Positions 57,406 through 64,000 of a stretch of DNA of 64,000 nucleotides are shown here, in pieces. Within the stretch, counting starts at the first letter, position 1, and every line of letters starts with the position of its first letter. The notes beneath the pieces are model-generated. The model was given only the letters and a program-made list of their open reading frames with translations. It ran no database searches and was not told where the DNA came from. Both the position numbers and the translations under genes were made by a program. The stretch lies in the NCBI RefSeq assembly GCF_030376615.1, contig NZ_JARRAB010000005.1:1-64000 (forward strand), given 5' to 3'. The stretch is from Pseudomonas sp. sp1636. Lineage in GTDB: Bacteria > Pseudomonadota > Gammaproteobacteria > Pseudomonadales > Pseudomonadaceae.

Positions 57406-58239
57406 ATGCAGCACCAAACACGTACACAGGGCATCGACATCTCGGCCCTGGGCCGGGACAAGCAGAGCTTCAACCTGGCCGCGGAGACCGTGGCGATCCA
57501 GGTGCCGGGTCTGAACCTGTACTACGGCGACAAGCAGGCGCTGTTCGACGTCCAGCTGAACATCCCCAAGCAGCGCGTCACCGCGTTCATCGGCCCGTCC
57601 GGTTGCGGCAAGTCGACCCTGCTGCGTACCTTCAACCGGATGAACGACCTGGTCGACGGCTGTCGCGTCGAGGGCGAGATCAACCTCGACGGGCGCGACA
57701 TCTACCGCAAGGGCGAGGATGTGGCCGAGCTGCGCCGCCGGGTCGGCATGGTGTTCCAGAAGCCCAACCCCTTCCCCAAGAGCATCTACGAGAACGTGGT
57801 CTATGGCCTGCGCATCCAGGGCATCAAGCAGAAACGCGTGCTCGACGAGGCGGTGGAATGGGGCCTGAAAAGCGCGGCGCTGTGGGATGAGGTCAAAGAC
57901 CGCCTGCACGAGTCGGCGCTCGGCCTGTCCGGCGGCCAGCAGCAGCGCCTGGTGATCGCCCGAACCGTGGCGGTGCAGCCGGAAGTGCTGCTGCTCGACG
58001 AACCCTGCTCGGCGCTCGACCCGATCTCCACGCTGAAAGTCGAAGAGCTGATCTACGAACTGAAATCCAAATACACCATCGTCATCGTCACCCACAACAT
58101 GCAGCAGGCGGCGCGGGTGTCGGATTACACTGCCTTCATGTACATGGGCAAGCTGATCGAGTTCGGCGACACCGACACCCTGTTCACCAACCCGGCGATG
58201 AAGCAGACCGAGGACTACATCACCGGCCGTTATGGCTGA
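57406..58239 (+). CDS. pstB: Phosphate ABC transporter ATPase PstB
   Basis: The 277-residue ATPase has Walker [10 protein letters not shown] (63-71), the PstB-typical [10 protein letters not shown] following it, signature [17 protein letters not shown], Walker [14 protein letters not shown] and switch [21 protein letters not shown]. It energises PstCA and, with PhoU, signals phosphate status to PhoR. Confidence 0.97.
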   Translation: MQHQTRTQGIDISALGRDKQSFNLAAETVAIQVPGLNLYYGDKQALFDVQLNIPKQRVTAFIGPSGCGKSTLLRTFNRMNDLVDGCRVEGEINLDGRDIYRKGEDVAELRRRVGMVFQKPNPFPKSIYENVVYGLRIQGIKQKRVLDEAVEWGLKSAALWDEVKDRLHESALGLSGGQQQRLVIARTVAVQPEVLLLDEPCSALDPISTLKVEELIYELKSKYTIVIVTHNMQQAARVSDYTAFMYMGKLIEFGDTDTLFTNPAMKQTEDYITGRYG

Positions 58240-58460
58240 TGGCCATGCCAGCGTGCGCTGGGCAATGTGACGAGGAATGCCGTATTACGCGTAATGTGAC
58301 CCACAGGGATGCGGGAAATGCCTGAAAGCGAAGGGATCGCGTCAGGCGCTGCGTTCCGCCTCCTTGCCCAGCACCCCCTGGCAAAGACCATCCACCTGAT
58401 AATTCGTAGGGTGCGTCGTGCGCACCACAGCCAGCCGGCAGCTTTCGCGGAGCGATCAAG
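58240..58460. other. pstB-phoU intergenic region
   Basis: No gene is seen in these 221 bp. A short GTAGGGTGCG / TGCGCACCAC inverted repeat lies at about 58409-58431. No Pho box was recognised, so phoU may be read from the pst operon. Confidence 0.4.
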
Positions 58461-59192
58461 ATGATCAACAAAGACAACCTCACCCAGCACATCTCCCAGC
58501 AGTTCAACGCCGAGCTGGAGGAGGTGCGCAGCCACCTGCTGGCCATGGGCGGCCTGGTCGAGAAGCAGGTCAACGACGCGGTCACCGCGCTGATCGACGC
58601 CGACTCCGGTCTGGCCCAGCAAGTGCGCGAGATCGACGACCAGATCAACCAGATGGAGCGCAACATCGACGAGGAATGCGTGCGCATCCTCGCTCGGCGG
58701 CAGCCGGCGGCGGGCGACCTGCGCCTGATCATCAGCATCTCCAAGTCGGTGATCGACCTCGAACGCATCGGCGACGAGGCGACCAAGATCGCCAAGCGCG
58801 CGATTCTCCTGTGCGAGGAAGGCGAAGCGCCGCGCGGCTATGTGGAAGTGCGGCATATCGGCGACCAGGTGCGCAAGATGGTGCAGGAGGCGCTGGATGC
58901 CTTCGCCCGCTTCGACGCCGACCTGGCGTTGTCGGTGGCGCAGTACGACAAGACCGTCGATCGCGAGTACAAGACCGCCCTGCGCGAGTTGGTCACCTAT
59001 ATGATGGAAGACCCGCGCTCGATCTCGCGGGTGCTCAATATCATCTGGGCCCTGCGTTCGCTGGAGCGCATCGGCGACCACGCGCGCAATATCGCCGAGC
59101 TGGTGATCTACCTGGTGCGTGGCACCGACGTCAAACACATGGGCCTGACCCGCATGAAGGAAGAAGTCCAAGGCGCTGGCAAAGACCGCTGA
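58461..59192 (+). CDS. phoU: Phosphate signalling protein PhoU
   Basis: The 243-residue all-helical protein has two PhoU repeats with the metal-binding E/DxxxD patterns: ERNIDEECVRILARRQPAAGDLRLIISI and ISRVLNIIWALRSLERIGDHARNIAE. It restrains PhoR and Pst activity under phosphate sufficiency. It follows pstB in the usual Pseudomonas order. Confidence 0.97.
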   Translation: MINKDNLTQHISQQFNAELEEVRSHLLAMGGLVEKQVNDAVTALIDADSGLAQQVREIDDQINQMERNIDEECVRILARRQPAAGDLRLIISISKSVIDLERIGDEATKIAKRAILLCEEGEAPRGYVEVRHIGDQVRKMVQEALDAFARFDADLALSVAQYDKTVDREYKTALRELVTYMMEDPRSISRVLNIIWALRSLERIGDHARNIAELVIYLVRGTDVKHMGLTRMKEEVQGAGKDR

Positions 59193-59212
59193 GTCAGCGC
59201 CCGAGAGCCGAA

Positions 59213-59380
59213 GGCGGCCGTTGCTCAACGGCCGCTTGCGGCAGGAACGACCGGCCAAGCCGGTAAATTCGCGGATAAATCCGCTCCTGCAAAAGCGTTA
59301 CTTCACCCGCGAGCGAGAAGCGGGGCATGGCCGCTTTAACGCCGTACCGGCAGCGGAGGTGGTTTTGCAACGGCCGGCTA
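59213..59380. repeat. Degenerate dispersed repeat, copy 3
   Basis: The right 46 bp (TTTAACGCCGTACCGGCAGC ... CGGCCGGCTA) match the right end of the 44-250 element with about seven differences. The left end, CGGCCGTTGCTCAAC, matches the left arm. The middle contains a different REP-like hairpin (GCGGATAAATCCGCTCCTGC). It lies between phoU and the response regulator gene. Confidence 0.6.
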
Positions 59381-59461
59381 AAGTGGCCAGCAGCTACTTT
59401 AGGGTTGGCCTTTGGCCGTTCGCCGCGCTTATGCTTGCAGCCATTCGAACAGGAGTGGCCG

Positions 59462-60382
59462 ATGAGTAAAGTCAGCGTACTGGTGGTGGACGACGCCACC
59501 TTTATCCGTGACCTGGTAAAAAAAGGCCTGCGCGATCACTTCCCCGGCGTGCAGATAGTCGAAGCCATCAATGGGCGCAAAGCCCAGCAGTTGCTCGGCC
59601 GGCAAAGCATCGACCTGATCCTCTGCGATTGGGAGATGCCCGAACTGTCGGGCCTCGAACTGCTCGGCTGGTGCCGCGAGCAGGACAGCCTGAAAACCGT
59701 GCCCTTCATCATGGTCACCAGCCGCGGCGACAAGGACAACGTGATCCAGGCGATCCAGGCCGGTGTTTCCGACTTTATCGGCAAGCCGTTTTCCAATGAG
59801 CAGTTGCTCACCAAGGTCAAGAAAGCCTTGAGCCGTGCCGGCAAGCTGCAAACCCTGCTGGCCAGTGCGCCGCCGAAAATGCTCAGCAGCGGCGGCTTTG
59901 CCAATGATTCGCTGGCGGCGCTGACCGGCGCTCAGGCCGCGCTGAGCAAACCGGCGGCAGCCGCTCCGGCTGAAGCCGCAGCGGCGCGTCAGGAGGTTCC
60001 CAGGGCTCCAGCAGCCTCGGCCAAATCGGCGGGGCAGGCTCCGGGCGGGCGTGGCCAGGGCCAGCTGCGTCTGGCTGGCGGCACCATGAATTGCGTGATC
60101 AAGGCGCTCAGCCTCAAAGACGCGCAACTGGTGGTCAAGCGCGCCGAACTGTTGCCGCAAGTGCTGGACAGCGCGGTGCTCGACCTCGAGCAGGGCGAAG
60201 GCGGCGAGGTGGCGCGGCTCAACGGCTACCTGCACGCAGTGGCGGCGCTGGAACCCAAACCGGACAGTGAGTGGCTGCTGTTGACGTTCAAGTTCGTCGA
60301 CCAGGATCCGCAGAAACTCGACTACCTGTCGCGCCTGATCGCCCGTGGGACGACGCAAAAGCACTTTGTCCCCGGAGCCTGA
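59462..60382 (+). CDS. Response regulator with C-terminal PilZ-like domain
   Basis: The 306-residue protein has a receiver domain (1-125) with acidic pocket Asp10/Asp11, phosphoacceptor Asp56 (CDWEMP), VTS (about 85-87) and GKPF (about 105-108). An Ala/Pro-rich linker (about 160-195) follows, then a beta-rich domain of about 100 residues that I read as PilZ-like, without clear RxxxR/DxSxxG motifs. It lies downstream of phoU as in P. aeruginosa (PA5364 region). AGGAG precedes ATG 59462. There is no DNA-binding domain, so output is by protein contact. Confidence 0.82.
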   Translation: MSKVSVLVVDDATFIRDLVKKGLRDHFPGVQIVEAINGRKAQQLLGRQSIDLILCDWEMPELSGLELLGWCREQDSLKTVPFIMVTSRGDKDNVIQAIQAGVSDFIGKPFSNEQLLTKVKKALSRAGKLQTLLASAPPKMLSSGGFANDSLAALTGAQAALSKPAAAAPAEAAAARQEVPRAPAASAKSAGQAPGGRGQGQLRLAGGTMNCVIKALSLKDAQLVVKRAELLPQVLDSAVLDLEQGEGGEVARLNGYLHAVAALEPKPDSEWLLLTFKFVDQDPQKLDYLSRLIARGTTQKHFVPGA

Positions 60383-60388
60383 TCCGCT

Positions 60389-60536
60389 CTAGCAGGCTGT
60401 TGAAAAACTACCTGCGTTGCCATCGCCGCGTTAAAAACAGGCTCAAAATGCTCATTTACAACTCGTAAACTCCGCTTTTTCGCCTGTTTTTGCCTTGCGT
60501 TGGCTGCCTCGCCAACGTTTTTCAACGGCCTGCTAG
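60389..60536. repeat. Dispersed inverted-repeat element, copy 4
   Basis: Bounded by CTAGCAGGCTGTTGAAAAAC (60389-60408) and GTTTTTCAACGGCCTGCTAG (60517-60536), 19 of 20 complementary. The interior reads, on the minus strand, TTTACGAGTTGTAAATGAGC, the block shared with copies at 44-250 and 33079-33160. It is 148 bp long, opposite in orientation to copy 1, and sits between two convergent genes. Confidence 0.85.
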
Positions 60537-60543
60537 CAGGTTG

Positions 60544-60861
60544 CTAGCCCAGGCGCTGCAGCAGCAGGAAGGACATCAGCAGCAGCGTATTGATCGCCCA
60601 GGCGGCCGTCAGGACGCGGGCGATGTCGCCGTGGGATGGGTTTGTCACGTTGCCGCTGCAGTACCAAATCTCACTGATAATCCAGGCGGTATAGGCGATC
60701 AGCACGCCGAACATGAGCACGACCGTGGCCAGTGCGGCGCCGCTGAAATACACCGCGAGCGTTACCGCCCAGAGGATATTGCTGGGTATCACGCCGTAGA
60801 ACCAGAAAATATCCCGCAGCGGTTTGTCGATCAGCAGGCTGTTGAACATCGATGTTTTCAT
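60544..60861 (-). CDS. Small hypothetical membrane protein
   Basis: The 105-residue protein has three hydrophobic segments (about 27-43, 45-66 and 83-102) and a polar loop with CSGNVTNPSHGD between the last two. No family recognised. It is transcribed toward the response regulator gene, with the repeat element between the stops. Confidence 0.6.
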   Translation of the reverse strand: MKTSMFNSLLIDKPLRDIFWFYGVIPSNILWAVTLAVYFSGAALATVVLMFGVLIAYTAWIISEIWYCSGNVTNPSHGDIARVLTAAWAINTLLLMSFLLLQRLG

Positions 60862-61103
60862 GACGGTTAATCCTCATGCTGGCGAATGCGCTCGTGTGGA
60901 ATCCGGATGCCCGTTCCGTGTCGAGCCAGCGGGCATCTCTAGTCCTGAGGTTAGGTCTGCGCAAGCGCTGCGTCAAACGGTCGCAGGTGCTCTGGGGCGG
61001 CGGCAAATGCGTGGGATCACATTTCGCGCCTATCGGACTCGCGTGTCTGCAACGGCGCTGCTAGTCTCCAGTGCTCTGGAGAGCCACAGCAGTTCGTGAG
61101 CCC

Positions 61104-62000
61104 ATGCCCTTTCGTCTGACCGTTTGCTGCGCCCTGCTGCTGGTTGCCAGCCAGGCCGCCGCCCTGACCATCTATAAGTACACCGACGCCAATGGAGTGG
61201 TGACCTATACCGATAAAGCGGCGGCGGGCGCCCAGGTGTTCGTCTTCCGTGAGCGCATGGTCGAGCGCCTGGACAACCAGGTGAAGCTGGAAACCCGCAA
61301 GCACGCGGCCGGCGACACCCTGCTGGTGCGCAACGACCTGTATGCGCCGGTGCAGATCGAGTTGAAGCTGGAGCAGGTCGACAACGCCATCGGCGCCCCG
61401 GATCAACCCATCACCTGGGTATTGCCGCCGCGCAGCAAGATCCGCCTCGCCACCCTGACCGCGCGCGATGCCGGCAAGCCGCTGCGCTATACGCCGAAAC
61501 TGCGTTATGCCCTGGGCGACCCGCGCCTGCTGCCAACGCAAAAGAACTACCCGCTACCCTGGCGTGGCGGCCCCTTCCGCCTGACCCAGGGCGCCAACGG
61601 TAAATACAGCCACTTCACCGCCAAAGGCCGTTACGCCATGGACATCGCCATGCCCGAAGGCACGTCGATAGTCGCGGCGCGCGGCGGCGTAGTGGTCAAG
61701 ACCGAGAATCGGCAGAGCGGGCGCGGCAACAACCCCTCCGGTAACTATGTGCGCATTCTGCACGACGACGGCACCATGGGCGTCTACCTGCACCTGATGC
61801 AGGGCTCGGTCAGCGTGCGCGAAGGCCAGCGGATCAACCGCGGCAGCTTTATCGCCCGTTCCGGCAACACCGGCAACAGCACCGGGCCGCACCTGCACTT
61901 CGTGGTGCAGCGCAACGTCGGCCTGGCCCTGGAATCGATTCCCTTCGACTTCACTCAGCCGGTCAACAGCCTGCCGAATTTCGCCGTGGGGGGCGAGTAG
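61104..62000 (+). CDS. Periplasmic M23 family peptidase with N-terminal DUF4124
   Basis: The 298-residue protein has a signal peptide (1-20), a DUF4124 module (IYKYTDANGVVTYTDK, 23-38), and a LytM/M23 domain (about 155-290). The M23 domain keeps Asp180 (YAMDIAMPEGT), YLHL (228-231) and HLH (263-265). The residue at the usual first zinc His position is Arg176; a His lies at 170. Cell-wall cleavage or EnvC-like activation is likely. It lies in the conserved phoU-phoR interval. Confidence 0.88.
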   Translation: MPFRLTVCCALLLVASQAAALTIYKYTDANGVVTYTDKAAAGAQVFVFRERMVERLDNQVKLETRKHAAGDTLLVRNDLYAPVQIELKLEQVDNAIGAPDQPITWVLPPRSKIRLATLTARDAGKPLRYTPKLRYALGDPRLLPTQKNYPLPWRGGPFRLTQGANGKYSHFTAKGRYAMDIAMPEGTSIVAARGGVVVKTENRQSGRGNNPSGNYVRILHDDGTMGVYLHLMQGSVSVREGQRINRGSFIARSGNTGNSTGPHLHFVVQRNVGLALESIPFDFTQPVNSLPNFAVGGE

Positions 62001-62081
62001 CCAGTCGCGACAAGCCAAGGCCAGGGCGCCGCTGATGGGCTGGCGAACGGTACAGGCTGGTGCGGGTTGATCCGCGTGCAG

Positions 62082-63422
62082 TTAATCCAGCCTGAGCACC
62101 TTGGCCAGGACGATCTTCGGCCCCTTCATTTTCTTGACGATGATGCGCAGGCCGTCGACCTCCAGCACTTCCTCTTCCTCGGGCATGCGCTTGAGGGTTT
62201 CATAGACCAGCCCGGCCAGGGTTTCCGCCTCGATATGGTCGAGGTTGACCCCCAGCAGGCGTTCGACCTTGAACAGCGGGGTGTCGCCGCGCACCAGTAG
62301 CTTGCCCGGTTGGTAGGCGAGGATGCCGCGCTCGGTCTTGTGGTGTTCGTCCTGGATATCGCCGACCAGCGCCTCCAGCACGTCTTCCATGGTCAGGTAG
62401 CCGATCACCTTGCCGTCGGCTTCCTCGACCAACGCGAAGTGCGAGCCGCCCTTGCGGAATTGCTCGAGCAGGTCGGACAGCGGCATATGCCGGCCTACCC
62501 GTTCGATCGGGTGCATCAGCTCCGTTAGCTTCAGCGCCGAGGGCAGCATTTCCAGCAGCGACAGGTGCAACAGCAAATCCTTGATGTGCAGCACGCCGAC
62601 GAACTCGCCCATGGCCTCGTCGTACACCGGGTAGCGGCTGTACTTGTGCCGGCGGAACACGTTGAACACCTCGTCCAGCGGTGCGTTGAGTTCCAGGTAG
62701 ACCAGGTCTTCACGCGAGTTGGCCCAGTCCGCCACCTCCAGTTCGCCGAGCTCCACCGCCGAGGCCAGCACCCGCATGTCCTGGTCGCTGGGGTTGCTGG
62801 CGCGGCTGGAATGCAGGATCAGCTTGAGCTCGTCGCGGCTGTAGTGGTGCTCGTGGTGCGGCCCCGGTTCGCCCTGGCCGGCGATGCGCAGGATGGCGTT
62901 GGCGCTGGCATTGAGCAGGAAGATCGCCGGGTACATGGCCCAGTAGAACAGGTACAGCGGCGCGGCCGTCCACAGCGAGAGCAGTTCGGGTTGGCGGATC
63001 GCCCAGGACTTGGGGGCCAGCTCGCCGACCACGATGTGCAGGTAGGAAATGATCGCAAAGGCGCTGAAGAAGGCAATGCCGTGCACCAGCTGCGGCGACC
63101 CGATGCCGATGGCGCCGAGCAGCGGGGCGAGCAGTTCGGCGAAGGCCGGTTCGCCGACCCAGCCCAGGCCCAGCGAGGCCAGGGTGATCCCCAGTTGGCA
63201 GGCCGACAGGTAGGCATCCATCTGGTGGTGCACGGTGCGCAGGATATGCCCACGCCAGCCGTTCTGGTTGGCCAGGGCCTCGACCTTGGTGGCGCGCAGG
63301 CGGACGATGGCGAACTCGGCGGCGACGAAAAAGCCGTTGAGCAGGACTAGCAACAGGGCGAACAGAAGAAGGCCAAAATCGGCGAAAAAGGTAGCGGCGG
63401 AATAACTTGTGGAGGGATCCAT
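62082..63422 (-). CDS. CNNM/CBS-domain membrane protein (CorC/HlyC-like)
   Basis: The 446-residue protein has an N-terminal CNNM transmembrane domain (about 12-190; LLVLLNGFFVAAEFAIVRLR is typical), a CBS pair (about 215-335; YSRYPVYDE and HFALVEEADGKVIGYLTMEDVLEALVG), and a C-terminal CorC_HlyC domain (about 350-440). The family is linked to divalent cation efflux or homeostasis; the hemolysin name is historical. It lies next to phoR as in P. aeruginosa. Confidence 0.92.
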   Translation of the reverse strand: MDPSTSYSAATFFADFGLLLFALLLVLLNGFFVAAEFAIVRLRATKVEALANQNGWRGHILRTVHHQMDAYLSACQLGITLASLGLGWVGEPAFAELLAPLLGAIGIGSPQLVHGIAFFSAFAIISYLHIVVGELAPKSWAIRQPELLSLWTAAPLYLFYWAMYPAIFLLNASANAILRIAGQGEPGPHHEHHYSRDELKLILHSSRASNPSDQDMRVLASAVELGELEVADWANSREDLVYLELNAPLDEVFNVFRRHKYSRYPVYDEAMGEFVGVLHIKDLLLHLSLLEMLPSALKLTELMHPIERVGRHMPLSDLLEQFRKGGSHFALVEEADGKVIGYLTMEDVLEALVGDIQDEHHKTERGILAYQPGKLLVRGDTPLFKVERLLGVNLDHIEAETLAGLVYETLKRMPEEEEVLEVDGLRIIVKKMKGPKIVLAKVLRLD

Positions 63423-63503
63423 ATAGGGTTCGGTAGGCCAATGAGCGCTAAAGGGTGGGGCTAAGCAATCGGCTTTGCAAGCCTGTTCGCCTCACGCGCA
63501 GGC

Positions 63504-64000
63504 TTAGCCAACACGGCGCACCGTTTGGCTGTTGGGGAAGTGGCAGGTGAAGCTGCTGCCCTTGCCCAGGCTGCTGGCGATGTCCAGGCGGGCGCGGTGG
63601 CGCAGCAGCACATGCTTGACGATGGCCAGGCCCAGGCCGGTGCCGCCGGTGTTGCTGGCGCGGCTGGAGTCGACCCGGTAGAAGCGCTCGGTCAGGCGCG
63701 GCAGGTGCCTGGCCTCGATGCCCGGGCCGCTGTCCTGCACCGCGAGGTGCGCGCCTTGTTCGTCGCCCCACCAGCGGATGCGAATCGCGCCTTCGTTGGG
63801 GCTGTACTTGACCGCGTTGAACACCAGGTTGGAGAAGGCGCTGCGCAGTTCCGCCTCGCTGCCCTTGAGCTTGAGGTGCGGATCGGCCTCCAGGCTGATG
63901 CGGTGGCCCCGTTCGCCGGAGAGTGCCTGGGCGTCGCTCTGGATGCTCAACAACAGCAGGTCGACCGCTACCGGCTGGTTGTCCGAGGGGTAGTCGGTGG
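63504..64000 (-). CDS. phoR: Phosphate regulon sensor kinase PhoR, C-terminal part
   Basis: The gene runs off the window; 165 codons plus the stop are seen. They contain the HATPase part: N box NLVFNAVKYSP, G1 DSGPGI, F-type RFYRVDSSR and G2 GTGLGLAIVKH. PhoR phosphorylates PhoB at low phosphate. The position after the CNNM gene in the pst-phoU region supports the name. The frame is open to position 64000. Confidence 0.92.
   Translation of the reverse strand, partial: TDYPSDNQPVAVDLLLLSIQSDAQALSGERGHRISLEADPHLKLKGSEAELRSAFSNLVFNAVKYSPNEGAIRIRWWGDEQGAHLAVQDSGPGIEARHLPRLTERFYRVDSSRASNTGGTGLGLAIVKHVLLRHRARLDIASSLGKGSSFTCHFPNSQTVRRVG

Noticed and set aside
1..64000. CRISPR arrays, tRNA, rRNA, integrons, insertion-sequence transposases
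   Set aside because: No regularly spaced repeats, clover-leaf genes, integrase or transposase frames were seen on either strand.

Overview
The window comes from a Pseudomonas-type gammaproteobacterial chromosome. It has high G+C, Pseudomonas-style REP sequences, the purEK pair, and the pstSCAB-phoU / response regulator / M23 peptidase / CBS-hemolysin-like / phoR gene order of that genus, including unusually long PstC and PstA proteins. No species is assigned. No rRNA, tRNA, CRISPR array, integrase or transposase gene was seen.

Layout. 1-5450: small housekeeping or hypothetical genes (VOC protein, coiled-coil membrane protein, a YggL-like gene broken by a stop, HD protein), then purE-purK behind a leader with a terminator-like hairpin, a GlsB-type membrane protein and a DUF3299 protein. 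5560-42080: a complete HSI-II-type type VI secretion system (T6SS), all on the minus strand. In transcription order it is tssA, tssB, tssC, tssE, [cassette A], tssF, tssG, clpV, sigma54 activator, [cassette B], orfX lipoprotein, fha, tssJ, tssK, tssL, tssM, PP2C phosphatase, Ser/Thr kinase, [cassette C]. 42550-48090: a YeaD-type mutarotase and a MacAB-like export operon (adaptor, ATPase, two permeases). 48100-51350: a tripartite TRAP transporter with the binding protein divergent from the two permease genes. 51526-64000: a thioesterase and the phosphate regulon region ending in a partial phoR.

The three cassettes carry the effector, immunity and delivery genes. Cassette A: PAAR spike tip, a permuted papain-like candidate effector (His69/Cys172), a one-TM candidate immunity protein, a lipoprotein and an orphan. 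Cassette B: a VgrG fused at its N terminus to an extra domain, a DUF4123 adaptor, a lipoprotein and a class 3 lipase. Cassette C: a second VgrG, a 778-residue effector with a degenerate M23-like domain, SH3 insertion, EF-hand and pesticin/T4-lysozyme-like C terminus, then AT-rich immunity candidates and gene remnants. No hcp gene lies here, so the tube protein must be encoded elsewhere.

The most unusual points are: (i) the N-terminally extended VgrG, preceded by a 29-codon leader ORF that looks like the amputated start of a vgrG; (ii) the multidomain cell-wall effector with calcium-type motifs in both effector and a putative immunity protein; (iii) one dispersed inverted-repeat family with four copies in the window, one supplying the tssG start codon and another overlapping the stop codon of a VOC gene; (iv) a 265-bp element with 30-bp terminal inverted repeats lying exactly between tssC and tssE; (v) a tandem palindrome just upstream of tssA.
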